Of a DNA stretch of 6,381 bases, positions 1 through 6,155 are shown piece by piece; the stretch's first letter is position 1, and every line of letters begins with the position of its first letter. The notes beneath the pieces were generated by a model, which saw only the letters and a program-made list of their open reading frames with translations, had not been told where the DNA came from and did not search any database. Location: NCBI GenBank assembly GCA_025356765.1, contig JANXRO010000182.1, forward strand, positions 1 through 6,381, read 5' to 3'. Position numbers and translations under genes: made by a program. The DNA is from Hyphomicrobiales bacterium (GTDB lineage: Bacteria; Pseudomonadota; Alphaproteobacteria; Rhizobiales; Aestuariivirgaceae).

Positions 1-763
1 CCAGCTCGGATTTAATCCGCGCGTTTGAAACACGTTTTGAATCATCATAAAAACTTCGGGCCATCGGTGACAGATTGGCATTTTCAAATTCAACTTCTGG
101 CGGCGGGGGCATTTTTAAAAGCTCTGCCGCAAAGGTTACAACATCTTGCGGGGGGCAAGGCAAATCATCGGCCACGTTATAAACCCGACCCGGATTTGGG
201 TGTTGAATTGACGCGTACAAAATTCCTGCAATATCGTCCACATGAATGCGGCTGAAAATTTGGCCTTGCTTGATCACGCGTCTGGCTGACCCATCTTTCA
301 CACTTTCCAATTGGTTGCGGCCGGGGCCATAAATTCCAGGCAATCTGAAAACATGAGCTTTGAATGGCGCCCAAGCTGCTTCGGCCAAAACACGTCTTTT
401 TGCGCGATCATTGTTGGGCGTCAGTTCTGTGTCTTCAGTCACAACGCCGCCGCCGTGATCTCCATAAACGCCTGTTGTTGAAAGATAAGCCAGCCATTTG
501 AATGGATGATTGAGGCTTTGCGAAAATTTCAAAACGACAGGATCCCCCATTTCTGTGGGCGGCACAGACGACAAGATATGCGTGACAGATTTTGGAATGT
601 CTTGCATGGCATCAAAACGCAGACCTTCAAAACCCAGTGCAACAATTTCATCAACGCCTTGCGCACTGCGGCTTGTGCCCGATATTTTCCACATTGAAGG
701 GTCAAGCCTTTTTGCCAGCGCGCGCGCTGTAAACCCAAAGCCAAAACATAGTAGATGATTCAC
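1..763 (-). CDS. YeeZ-like SDR-family NAD(P)-dependent epimerase/reductase, C-terminus cut by the window edge
   Basis: This is an extended-type short-chain dehydrogenase fold protein of the YeeZ kind. Its substrate is not known. The 254 visible residues start MNHLLCFGFGFTARALA, with a Rossmann G8-x-G10-x-x-A13 nucleotide loop. The active-site region STTGVYGDHGG (95-105) keeps Ser/Thr and Tyr100, but no lysine follows four residues after the Tyr, so classical YxxxK catalysis is doubtful. The family-typical RLPGIYGPGRN (140-150) and RIHVDDIAG (172-180) segments follow. The frame is open to the left edge; relatives run about 280-290 residues, so roughly 30 are missing. GTG at 763 was chosen because it overlaps the queG stop as GTGA, a coupled junction. 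A GTG at 769 in the same frame is possible, and the GGGAG at 774-778 could serve either. It is the last visible gene of the fzlA-queG operon. Fold confidence is high; function is unknown. Confidence 0.85.
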   Translation of the reverse strand, partial: MNHLLCFGFGFTARALAKRLDPSMWKISGTSRSAQGVDEIVALGFEGLRFDAMQDIPKSVTHILSSVPPTEMGDPVVLKFSQSLNHPFKWLAYLSTTGVYGDHGGGVVTEDTELTPNNDRAKRRVLAEAAWAPFKAHVFRLPGIYGPGRNQLESVKDGSARRVIKQGQIFSRIHVDDIAGILYASIQHPNPGRVYNVADDLPCPPQDVVTFAAELLKMPPPPEVEFENANLSPMARSFYDDSKRVSNARIKSEL

Positions 764-1794
764 TGACACAATTCTCCCAAAGCCCATATGGCCATATCGC
801 TGACAAGCGGCGATTGATCTGATTGCAATTTTTCAACGAGACTTATCAAACTTTTATCACCGCTGTTGCCCGCCGCCACCAGACAGTTGCGAATAAAGCG
901 GTCTCGCCCAATGCGTTTTACTGGCGAGCGTGAAAAGAATTTCCGAAACCCCGCGTCATCCAGCTTCAACAATTCAGTCAAGGAAGGCTTGATCAATTCC
1001 TCGCGCGCTTTGAGTTTTATCTCGTGGGCCGCACTTGCAAATTTATTCCACGGGCAGGCAGCCAAACAATCATCACAACCATAAATGCGATTGCCGATGG
1101 CTTTGCGAAATTCTTCAGGAATTTGGCCTTTGTGTTCGATGGTCAAATATGAAATGCAGCGCCTTGCATCAATCTGGTGGGGTGCCGTGAATGCCTGTGT
1201 TGGGCAAATGTCCAAACACGCTTGGCAAGTTCCGCAACGATCGGTTTCGGGTTGATCTATTGGTAATTTAAGATCTGTCAAAATAACGCCGAGAAAAAAC
1301 CAAGACCCTAATTGACGCGAAACAAGGTTGGTGTGTTTGCCTTGCCAACCCAAGCCCGCCAAAGCGGCCAAAGGCTTTTCCATCAACGGGGCCGTATCCA
1401 CAAACACTTTGACGTTAGCGCCTGATGCTTTTGCAAACCACGTTGCAAGGTTTTTCAACTTTGATTTTATGATGTCGTGATAATCACCATTCAAGGCATA
1501 GGTTGAAATGACACCTGTGGATTTCTCATCAAGTCGCGCGAAGTTATCCAAGCCTTGACCGTAATTCATGGCGAGCACGATAGCCGATTGCGCTTCGCGC
1601 CACATTGCATCTGGCGAGACACGTCTCTCAAATGTTTCAGCCATCCACGCCATATCGCCATGGTGGCCCTGATCGAGATAAGCCGAAAGATGACACGCAA
1701 CACTATCTGGCAGTTTCGCTTGGGTTATGCCGATGGCAGCAAAACCAAGGCTTAGTGCTTGCTGGTATAGATTTGCCCGAAGATCAGAAATCAA
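760..1794 (-). CDS. queG: Epoxyqueuosine reductase QueG
   Basis: QueG is a cytoplasmic cobalamin- and iron-sulfur-dependent enzyme that reduces epoxyqueuosine to queuosine at the wobble base of GUN-anticodon tRNAs, the last step of queuosine synthesis. Seen here: VDTAPLMEK with the probable catalytic Asp133; a ferredoxin-like part with C187-x2-C190-x2-C193-x3-C197P and C213, C240-x2-C243-x3-C247P, which makes two [4Fe-4S] sites; and a C-terminal helical HEAT-like segment (about 315-344, ending MAIWALGELCQ). The 344-residue length fits the family. TTG at 1794 was chosen as start because ISDLRANLYQQALSLGFAAIGI matches where QueG proteins normally begin and no ATG lies nearby. The frame is open upstream to an ATG at 1923, but that stretch lies within fzlA in another frame and looks noncoding. 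No clear ribosome site precedes the TTG, so translation probably depends on coupling to fzlA, which it overlaps by 11 bases. Confidence 0.93.
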   Translation of the reverse strand: MISDLRANLYQQALSLGFAAIGITQAKLPDSVACHLSAYLDQGHHGDMAWMAETFERRVSPDAMWREAQSAIVLAMNYGQGLDNFARLDEKSTGVISTYALNGDYHDIIKSKLKNLATWFAKASGANVKVFVDTAPLMEKPLAALAGLGWQGKHTNLVSRQLGSWFFLGVILTDLKLPIDQPETDRCGTCQACLDICPTQAFTAPHQIDARRCISYLTIEHKGQIPEEFRKAIGNRIYGCDDCLAACPWNKFASAAHEIKLKAREELIKPSLTELLKLDDAGFRKFFSRSPVKRIGRDRFIRNCLVAAGNSGDKSLISLVEKLQSDQSPLVSDMAIWALGELCQ

Positions 1795-2455
1795 GATCAG
1801 CGTAACTGGGTGAAGCTGACATGGCAGGCACTGTGTCTGAAAGTAAAACGCGAAAGGCTGGCCTTGATTTGATGCGTTGATACCAACTTTTGGCCACCAG
1901 ATTTTCAGACCAATTGATATCACCTAAATAATCGATCGCAGAAATATGAGCTGCCGCTGCCAAATCTGCCAATGATAAATCTTCGCCCGCAAGCCAAGAG
2001 CGTTCTTCGGCAAGCCAAGCCACATAATCCAAGTGTGGTTTTAGGCGCTGCAACGCCAAGCGCACGCGGCCCATATCGGGCGCTGAAGCTGTTGGCATAA
2101 AGCGTTTGACGACTTTTTCAGTGAGCAGTGGCTCGGATACTTCAGTGTAAAATTTCACATCAAACCATGCGACAAGCCGGCGAATTTCAGCGCGCTGATA
2201 GGCTGTGCCCGGCAAAAGCGATGGGGTTGGATAAGCCTCTTCAATATATTCACTTAATGCTTCGCTGCCGCAAATTGCCAGCCCGGAATCTTCCACAAGC
2301 ACAGGTACCAGACCTGATGGATTGAGATCGAGCAAAGCCGGGCTTGGCAACCATGGCCGTTCATCGACCAGCTGGCAGGCTTGGCTCTTTTCGGAAAGTT
2401 GCAGCCGCGTGCGGCGCGAGTAAGGATCAAGGGTAAATTGGTAAAGCCTTGGCAT
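1784..2455 (-). CDS. fzlA: Glutathione-S-transferase-fold protein, probable FzlA cell-division factor
   Basis: A 223-residue soluble protein with the two-domain GST fold. A thioredoxin-like N-terminal part (1-78) starts MPRLYQFTLDPYSRRTRL and carries the cis-proline segment NPSGLVPVLVED (P51). A helical C-terminal part contains SWLAGEDLSLADLAAAAHISAIDY (153-176). The glutathione-contacting E-S pair usual before the third helix is replaced by G63-S64 (ICGSEALSEYIEE), so catalytic transferase activity is doubtful. The N-terminus, the AEIRRLVAWFDVKF segment (89-102) and the tail ending SYADLDF match my memory of Caulobacter FzlA. That protein is a noncatalytic GST homologue that binds FtsZ filaments, promotes constriction and depends on its C-terminal tail. 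The assignment is by recalled resemblance plus the neighbouring uppP. The only in-frame ATG after the upstream stop is at 2455; the GAGAG at 2469-2473 lies rather far for a ribosome site. First gene of the operon with queG. If not FzlA, it is a generic GST-family protein. Confidence 0.8.
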   Translation of the reverse strand: MPRLYQFTLDPYSRRTRLQLSEKSQACQLVDERPWLPSPALLDLNPSGLVPVLVEDSGLAICGSEALSEYIEEAYPTPSLLPGTAYQRAEIRRLVAWFDVKFYTEVSEPLLTEKVVKRFMPTASAPDMGRVRLALQRLKPHLDYVAWLAEERSWLAGEDLSLADLAAAAHISAIDYLGDINWSENLVAKSWYQRIKSRPAFRVLLSDTVPAMSASPSYADLDF

Positions 2456-2471
2456 TGGCGCAGATTCATTC

Positions 2472-2510
2472 TCTCACAAAAAATTAAGGAAGCATGCCGC
2501 CATTGCTTCC
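2472..2510 (-). terminator. Hairpin plus T-run read leftward, possible terminator or attenuator in the fzlA leader
   Basis: An inverted repeat with 7-base arms, GGAAGCA at 2488-2494 and TGCTTCC at 2504-2510, surrounds a 9-base loop. On the minus strand it is followed at once by TTAATTTTTTG, the form of a Rho-independent terminator. It lies 32 bases before the fzlA start and is oriented toward fzlA. It could attenuate the fzlA transcript, stop antisense transcripts coming from uppP, or be a protein-binding operator. The stem is short and function is inferred from shape only. Confidence 0.4.
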
Positions 2511-2581
2511 AACTCCCTTGGCCTATAAAGCTTTCGTCATTCCGCAGCAAGCGATTCTGATTTGACGTCGATCCCACATCT

Positions 2582-2586
2582 TGAGG
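2582..2586 (+). promoter_or_regulatory. Ribosome binding site that fixes the uppP start
   Basis: TGAGG ends five bases before the ATG at 2592. The in-frame TTG at 2562 and ATG at 2607 have no comparable sequence ahead of them, so this site selects the 2592 start. Confidence 0.6.
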
Positions 2587-2591
2587 CTTTT

Positions 2592-3428
2592 ATGGCACCT
2601 GAACATATGTCTTTTCTACAAATTATTGTTTTAGCGCTTATTCAAGGTATAACAGAATATCTGCCCATTTCATCTTCGGGGCATTCGATTTTGGTTCCGG
2701 CACTGACAGGTTGGCCAGACCAAGGGGATTTGACGGATGCAGTCACAAACCTTGGAACGGTTGCGGCAACCACGGTGTTTTTTTGGCGTGATGTGGTTTC
2801 AATGTTTCACGGCCTTTTGGATTTGGTGCTGCGGCGCGTAACGCCATCTTCCAAACTGGTCACCAATGTGATCGTGGCCACAATCCCGGTGATCATCTTC
2901 GGTGTTATTCTTCATGCAACAAAACTTGATCAACATCTGCGTTCACCTCTTTTGATCGCAATTAACTTTATCGTCTTTGGTATTGCACTTTATGCCGCTG
3001 ATGAATTTGGTTTAAAAGTGAACACCATTTCAGACATCACTCCGCGCACCGCATTGTATTTTGGTCTTGCGCAGATGTTATCGCTGGGCCACGGAACAAG
3101 CCGTTCTGGTGTTACCATTACTGCTGGCCGCTTTTTGGGTTTTGTGCGTTCTGATGCCGCACGATTTTCGTTTTTAATGTCTATTCCTGCAAATTTTGCG
3201 GGGTCTGCATTCAAGCTTTTGCAGGCGGCCAAAGATCACACGCCGATCACCAGCGATATGTTGATTTGTACTGTTTTAACGTTTTTCATCGGCCTCGGCA
3301 CGGTGGCTTTTTTAATGAAGCTTATCCGCACTCAAAGCTTTTTGCCGTTTGTAATTTATCGCGTGATCTTCGGTGGCGCTTTGCTTGGCCTGATTTATTC
3401 TGGCATGACATTTGGCGCGGTAAACTGA
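2592..3428 (+). CDS. uppP: Undecaprenyl-diphosphatase UppP (BacA family)
   Basis: UppP is an inner-membrane phosphatase that converts undecaprenyl pyrophosphate to the monophosphate, returning the lipid carrier to peptidoglycan and other envelope glycan synthesis. Overproduction of the family gives bacitracin resistance. Of 278 residues, most form hydrophobic membrane segments. Signature 1 is ALIQGITEYLPISSSGH (15-31), with Q18 and E22 of the (E/Q)xxxE pair, the Ser cluster and H31. Signature 2 is GTSRSGVTIT (168-177), with the catalytic Arg171. Directly before it, where most members have I-P, this protein has G166-H167. The length is close to the usual 260-275. ATG 2592 was chosen because TGAGG lies five bases upstream; ATG 2607 is the alternative. 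It is divergent from fzlA, and its last 34 bases overlap the convergent NDUFA9-type gene. The family call is very secure. Confidence 0.96.
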   Translation: MAPEHMSFLQIIVLALIQGITEYLPISSSGHSILVPALTGWPDQGDLTDAVTNLGTVAATTVFFWRDVVSMFHGLLDLVLRRVTPSSKLVTNVIVATIPVIIFGVILHATKLDQHLRSPLLIAINFIVFGIALYAADEFGLKVNTISDITPRTALYFGLAQMLSLGHGTSRSGVTITAGRFLGFVRSDAARFSFLMSIPANFAGSAFKLLQAAKDHTPITSDMLICTVLTFFIGLGTVAFLMKLIRTQSFLPFVIYRVIFGGALLGLIYSGMTFGAVN

Positions 3429-4366
3429 CCGGCTTTGCGGAAACGATAAAGATAGCTTGGCACGATAGCATCAATCCGGCGGGGCATAATCCCTAAGCCT
3501 TCCAACGTGCGGCCTTCAGCGATTGCCGCGGCTGAAACTGTATTATCCAATTTCAGCATTTCAACCTGATCCATGGTGATGGGGGCTTTGGGCAAAATTC
3601 CTGCCACAGCACCAATAACTGTTGCCACCGGGAAAGGCAAAGGCAACAAAAGGCGCTTTCGTTGAGTGACGGCTAAAACATATTGAAGAAGTTCTCTGAA
3701 AGTCTTTTGTTCAGGCCCACCCAGTTCATAAGCTTTGCCATCAGAGACACCACGATCAATCAATGTGGCCACAGCCTCTGCCACATCACCCACAAACACC
3801 GGTTGGAATTTTGTATTGGCGCCAATTAATGGCAGGACCGGCGAGAAACGGGCCATGGCGGCAAATTTATTGAAAAACGTATCTTCTGGCCCAAACACAA
3901 TTGAGGGGCGCAAGATCATCACATTTGGAAATGCGGCGCGGGCCTTGGCTTCACCAACACCGCGCGATTTAACATAGTTGCTAGTTGATGGCTGATCAGC
4001 ACCCAAACCAGAAAGATGGATGAACACTTGCGCTTTTGATGCCTTTGCAGCTTTGGCCACGGCTTCAGCCCCAAACACATGAACGGCATCATAGGTTTGT
4101 GCGCCGGAGTTTGAAAAGACTGCAGAAAGATTGACGACGGCAAAGGCGCCATCACAGGCGGCGGCAATGGAAGCGGGATAACGCACATTGGCTTGCACGG
4201 GAACAATTTGACCAGGAACACCCAAAGGCACAACATGGCCCGCCAGATCTGGCCTTCTGCACGCCACGCGAATGCGATAGCCCCTTTTGGCCAAGCTGCG
4301 AACCACATGACGCCCTACGAAACCTGATCCTCCGATGAGGGTTATGAGCTTATCTGAATTGTTCAT
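3395..4366 (-). CDS. NDUFA9-family (complex I 39 kDa subunit-like) NAD(P)-binding protein
   Basis: A 323-residue atypical extended SDR protein of the bacterial NDUFA9-subunit family. Mitochondrial NDUFA9 is an accessory subunit of NADH:ubiquinone oxidoreductase that binds NADPH; the role of bacterial relatives outside complex I is not settled. Visible: Rossmann loop I11-GGSGFVG-18 after the first strand, an Arg pair R37-R38 suited to NADP phosphate, the family segment ILRPSIVFGPEDTFF (151-165), FQPVFVGDVAEAV (187-199) and the near-terminal SYLYRFRKAGQF. At the SDR catalytic position it reads Y131-V-K-S-R135, so the usual lysine is arginine and dehydrogenase activity is doubtful. ATG 4366 is the start because GTGGAG (4373-4378) sits six bases before it; the GTG at 4378 is part of that ribosome site. 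It lies 67 bases after the HAD gene on the same strand and runs 34 bases into uppP from the opposite side. Confidence 0.9.
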   Translation of the reverse strand: MNNSDKLITLIGGSGFVGRHVVRSLAKRGYRIRVACRRPDLAGHVVPLGVPGQIVPVQANVRYPASIAAACDGAFAVVNLSAVFSNSGAQTYDAVHVFGAEAVAKAAKASKAQVFIHLSGLGADQPSTSNYVKSRGVGEAKARAAFPNVMILRPSIVFGPEDTFFNKFAAMARFSPVLPLIGANTKFQPVFVGDVAEAVATLIDRGVSDGKAYELGGPEQKTFRELLQYVLAVTQRKRLLLPLPFPVATVIGAVAGILPKAPITMDQVEMLKLDNTVSAAAIAEGRTLEGLGIMPRRIDAIVPSYLYRFRKAGQFTAPNVMPE

Positions 4367-4372
4367 TATGAT

Positions 4373-4378
4373 CTCCAC
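4373..4378 (-). promoter_or_regulatory. Ribosome binding site deciding the NDUFA9-type start
   Basis: GTGGAG on the minus strand ends six bases before the ATG at 4366. This favours the ATG over the in-frame GTG at 4378, which is itself the first three bases of the site. Confidence 0.65.
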
Positions 4379-4433
4379 GGCAACATAGTGTCATTGAGCA
4401 AAACCCTGACCAACACTCAAGCCCCAATTAAGA

Positions 4434-5096
4434 CTAGAGACTATTCAACGCATCTGGAAGCTCAGCCAAAGAATGCAGCCATTTTGTAGGTTGGGCGGGT
4501 GCTATTTTAAGGTTTTGGGCGTGGCTGTTGCGCCCATCATCAAGAATGCCAAAACTTGGCCAGCCCAAATCTCGCGGTGCGATAAAATCCTTGGCGGGGT
4601 TGTCTGCCACATAAACATAGACCTTGCTTGGCCAAAGTTTTTGCACCGCCAGAAATGCGCGTTGATCAGGCTTGGTCACACCGACCTCAGCAGAAATGAA
4701 AGCCGGAATATGGCCAAGACCCAAAGCGTGAAGTTTTTGACGCTGTGTGAACGAACGGCCATCGGTTATGATCGCCAGACCGGCACAAAACGATTCAGCC
4801 CAGTGCAGAATTTCCTTGGCCGTATCATCCAGACCGATATTGGGGTGATGCAACCTGTAAACCCAGATCAGCGATTCATGCATTGTGGGTGGAACATTGA
4901 GCTTTGCAATTAAAACATCAATTGCACGGCCAGAGCGCAATTCCTGCTCAGATAAAACCCGCGCGCTTTTGGCGCTAAAACCTAAACGATCCAGCTGCGC
5001 CAGCACAGCGGCAATTCCTGATCGCACGTAATCAATTTCTTTGTAAAGCGTGTCATCCAAATCAAACACGAGGCAAATGTCATTGAGGTTTGGCAT
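4434..5096 (-). CDS. HAD-superfamily phosphatase (pyrimidine 5'-nucleotidase/YigB-like), partner of the ATP-grasp enzyme
   Basis: A 220-residue cytoplasmic haloacid-dehalogenase-fold hydrolase. All four motifs are visible: motif I F11-D12-L-D14-D-T16 with nucleophile Asp12 and acid/base Asp14; motif II IITDG with Thr111; motif III Lys142 in GVTKPD; motif IV VADNPAKDF with Asp165 and Asp170 for Mg2+ binding. A helical cap lies between motifs I and II (about 18-100). It is therefore very probably an active phosphomonoesterase. The substrate is unknown; similar proteins act on nucleotides, FMN or sugar phosphates. Its start overlaps the end of the ATP-grasp gene by 17 bases, with GGTGA shortly before the ATG, so the two are likely translated together and act on one pathway. 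Bases 5020-5064, covering motif I, recur exactly and inverted at the right end of the window. Confidence 0.88.
   Translation of the reverse strand: MPNLNDICLVFDLDDTLYKEIDYVRSGIAAVLAQLDRLGFSAKSARVLSEQELRSGRAIDVLIAKLNVPPTMHESLIWVYRLHHPNIGLDDTAKEILHWAESFCAGLAIITDGRSFTQRQKLHALGLGHIPAFISAEVGVTKPDQRAFLAVQKLWPSKVYVYVADNPAKDFIAPRDLGWPSFGILDDGRNSHAQNLKIAPAQPTKWLHSLAELPDALNSL
5020..5064 (-). repeat. 45-base exact inverted repeat, copy inside the HAD gene
   Basis: This stretch encodes HAD residues around DLDDTLYKEIDYVR. Its reverse complement is identical, base for base, to 6337-6381. Because it lies inside an intact gene with a normal reading frame, this is the original copy. Confidence 0.95.
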
Positions 5097-6060
5097 TTTT
5101 CACCCATATTGCCGCATCGTAGCGCAGCATCAACAAATCACTTTCCCAAGAATCAAACGGCTGTGGCGCTTTGCCCAACAAGGTTTCGGCCACCAACCAA
5201 TCGACAAATTTTGCCCCCGCCTGATGCGTCAACGGGTATCCGCCGCCAAAGCGAGGGTTGACTTCAAGACCCACAACATCATCGCTATTTTCATCATAAA
5301 ACACTTGAATGGTGATGCAGCCTTGCACATTGCGCCAATTTTGAAGACCGGTTTTCAGTTTTTCAAATAACCCATTGCGGCAGGTTATGCCCTTGGACAC
5401 TTCACCGGCCCGCACATCCAAACGCAACCGCGGCACGATAGATTTAACCTGTGAAGCCAAATCAAAATAAGCATCCACTGTATATTCGCGGTATGGCAGT
5501 CCAATATATTCCATCAGCATATATGCCTCCGGTGATTGGCGCAGTTCAGCAAGCCTTGTGCCATCATGCAGCAACATGGCACCCTTGCTTGAGCTGCCAG
5601 ACGCTGGCTTTGCAAAGACTGGAAAACTTGGGTTATCCCAATCCATCAGCTTGGGATAGCGAACGCCGATTGCCTCAAATAGTGGGCCTGATTGAGTTTT
5701 ATCACGACACTGGCGCACAAAACTTTCATCAGACACGGAAATATGTGTGCCCTGCTGAGCAAGCTTGGACTTGATTTTTGCCAAGGGTAAAAGTTCAGTA
5801 TCAATAGTTGGAACGATCAGTCCCACGGAATTTGTGGCCGCAACCTGTTCGATGAAATCGGCAAAGCCCGCGTCGCCAGCGCGCGGTGATGGAAAGCATT
5901 GATCTGCCACCTGGCTGGCCGAAGACAGGCTTGGGTTCAAATCAGTTGCAAAAACCTTGGCGCTGGCTAACAGAGAATCGCGCGCGGCCAAAAAACATCG
6001 TACAAGTTCAACCCGTCTTCCCGCCGACAAGATCAAGATATTCGTGCGTTTGTTCCCCAT
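5080..6060 (-). CDS. ATP-grasp ligase (carbamoyl-phosphate-synthase-like), substrate unknown
   Basis: A 326-residue soluble enzyme of the ATP-grasp superfamily, which joins a carboxylate through an acyl-phosphate to an amine or other nucleophile. A pre-ATP-grasp Rossmann-like part starts TNILILSAGRRVELVRCFL (6-24). ATP-binding residues follow: K121 in DKTQ, K151 in FAKPASG, the flexible loop S154-G-SSSKG160 and the hinge M183-E184. The Mg2+-binding end is E266-V-N268-P-R-FGGG. All key residues are present, so activity is expected. The SAGRR opening is like carbamoyl-phosphate-synthase-type proteins that I recall from polysaccharide and capsule loci, but no glycosyltransferases are in view here. 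ATG 6060 follows TTGAGAAA. It overlaps the HAD gene by 17 bases, and the pair may co-transcribe with the NDUFA9-type gene. It is divergent from the tRNA-Leu gene. Confidence 0.85.
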   Translation of the reverse strand: MGNKRTNILILSAGRRVELVRCFLAARDSLLASAKVFATDLNPSLSSASQVADQCFPSPRAGDAGFADFIEQVAATNSVGLIVPTIDTELLPLAKIKSKLAQQGTHISVSDESFVRQCRDKTQSGPLFEAIGVRYPKLMDWDNPSFPVFAKPASGSSSKGAMLLHDGTRLAELRQSPEAYMLMEYIGLPYREYTVDAYFDLASQVKSIVPRLRLDVRAGEVSKGITCRNGLFEKLKTGLQNWRNVQGCITIQVFYDENSDDVVGLEVNPRFGGGYPLTHQAGAKFVDWLVAETLLGKAPQPFDSWESDLLMLRYDAAIWVKNAKPQ

Positions 6061-6116
6061 TTTCTCAACTTAGGCGCTTAGATTGGGATTCGCAAACCGT
6101 GGTGTCCTGAGTTTTG

Positions 6117-6155
6117 TTGACAAGAACCCAAGTGCCCGCTTAGAAGCGGCGCGTT
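6117..6155 (+). promoter_or_regulatory. Likely promoter of tRNA-Leu with GC-rich discriminator
   Basis: A perfect TTGACA -35 box lies at 6117-6122. TAGAAG at 6141-6146 (spacer 18) can serve as a degenerate -10. CGGCGCG at 6147-6153 directly follows, the GC-rich discriminator typical of stable-RNA promoters under stringent control. Transcription would begin only a few bases before the tRNA. A CCGCTT-AG-AAGCGG inverted repeat (6136-6149) overlaps the -10 region. The -35 is convincing; the -10 is weak. Confidence 0.55.

Larger units (their letters stand above)
2456..2591. promoter_or_regulatory. Divergent intergenic region of fzlA and uppP with candidate promoter elements
   Basis: This 136-base gap separates two genes read away from each other, so it must hold the promoters of both or receive read-through. 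A TATAAA box at 2524-2529 with TTGCTT at 2503-2508 (spacer only 15) could serve uppP. On the other strand a TATAGG with TTGCTG at a spacer of 17 could serve fzlA. The two overlap around the AAAGCTTT at 2527-2534, so they would compete. Element matches are weak and were assigned by eye. Confidence 0.35.

Noticed and set aside
1795..1923. Upstream 43-codon extension of queG to ATG 1923
   Set aside because: It overlaps fzlA in another frame, has no similarity to QueG N-termini and would make the protein unusually long at that end.
2254..2577. 107-codon minus-strand frame overlapping fzlA and the intergenic gap
   Set aside because: It runs out of frame through conserved fzlA sequence and across the hairpin; no family resemblance.
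3919..4308. 129-codon frame within the NDUFA9-type gene
   Set aside because: Out-of-frame shadow on the same strand with low-complexity Pro/Lys content.
4473..4913. 146-codon plus-strand open frame opposite the HAD gene
   Set aside because: Its antisense partner has complete HAD motifs; this frame has none, no ribosome site and no protein-like pattern.
5050..5370. 106-codon plus-strand frame opposite the HAD/ATP-grasp junction
   Set aside because: Shadow of two well-supported genes on the other strand.
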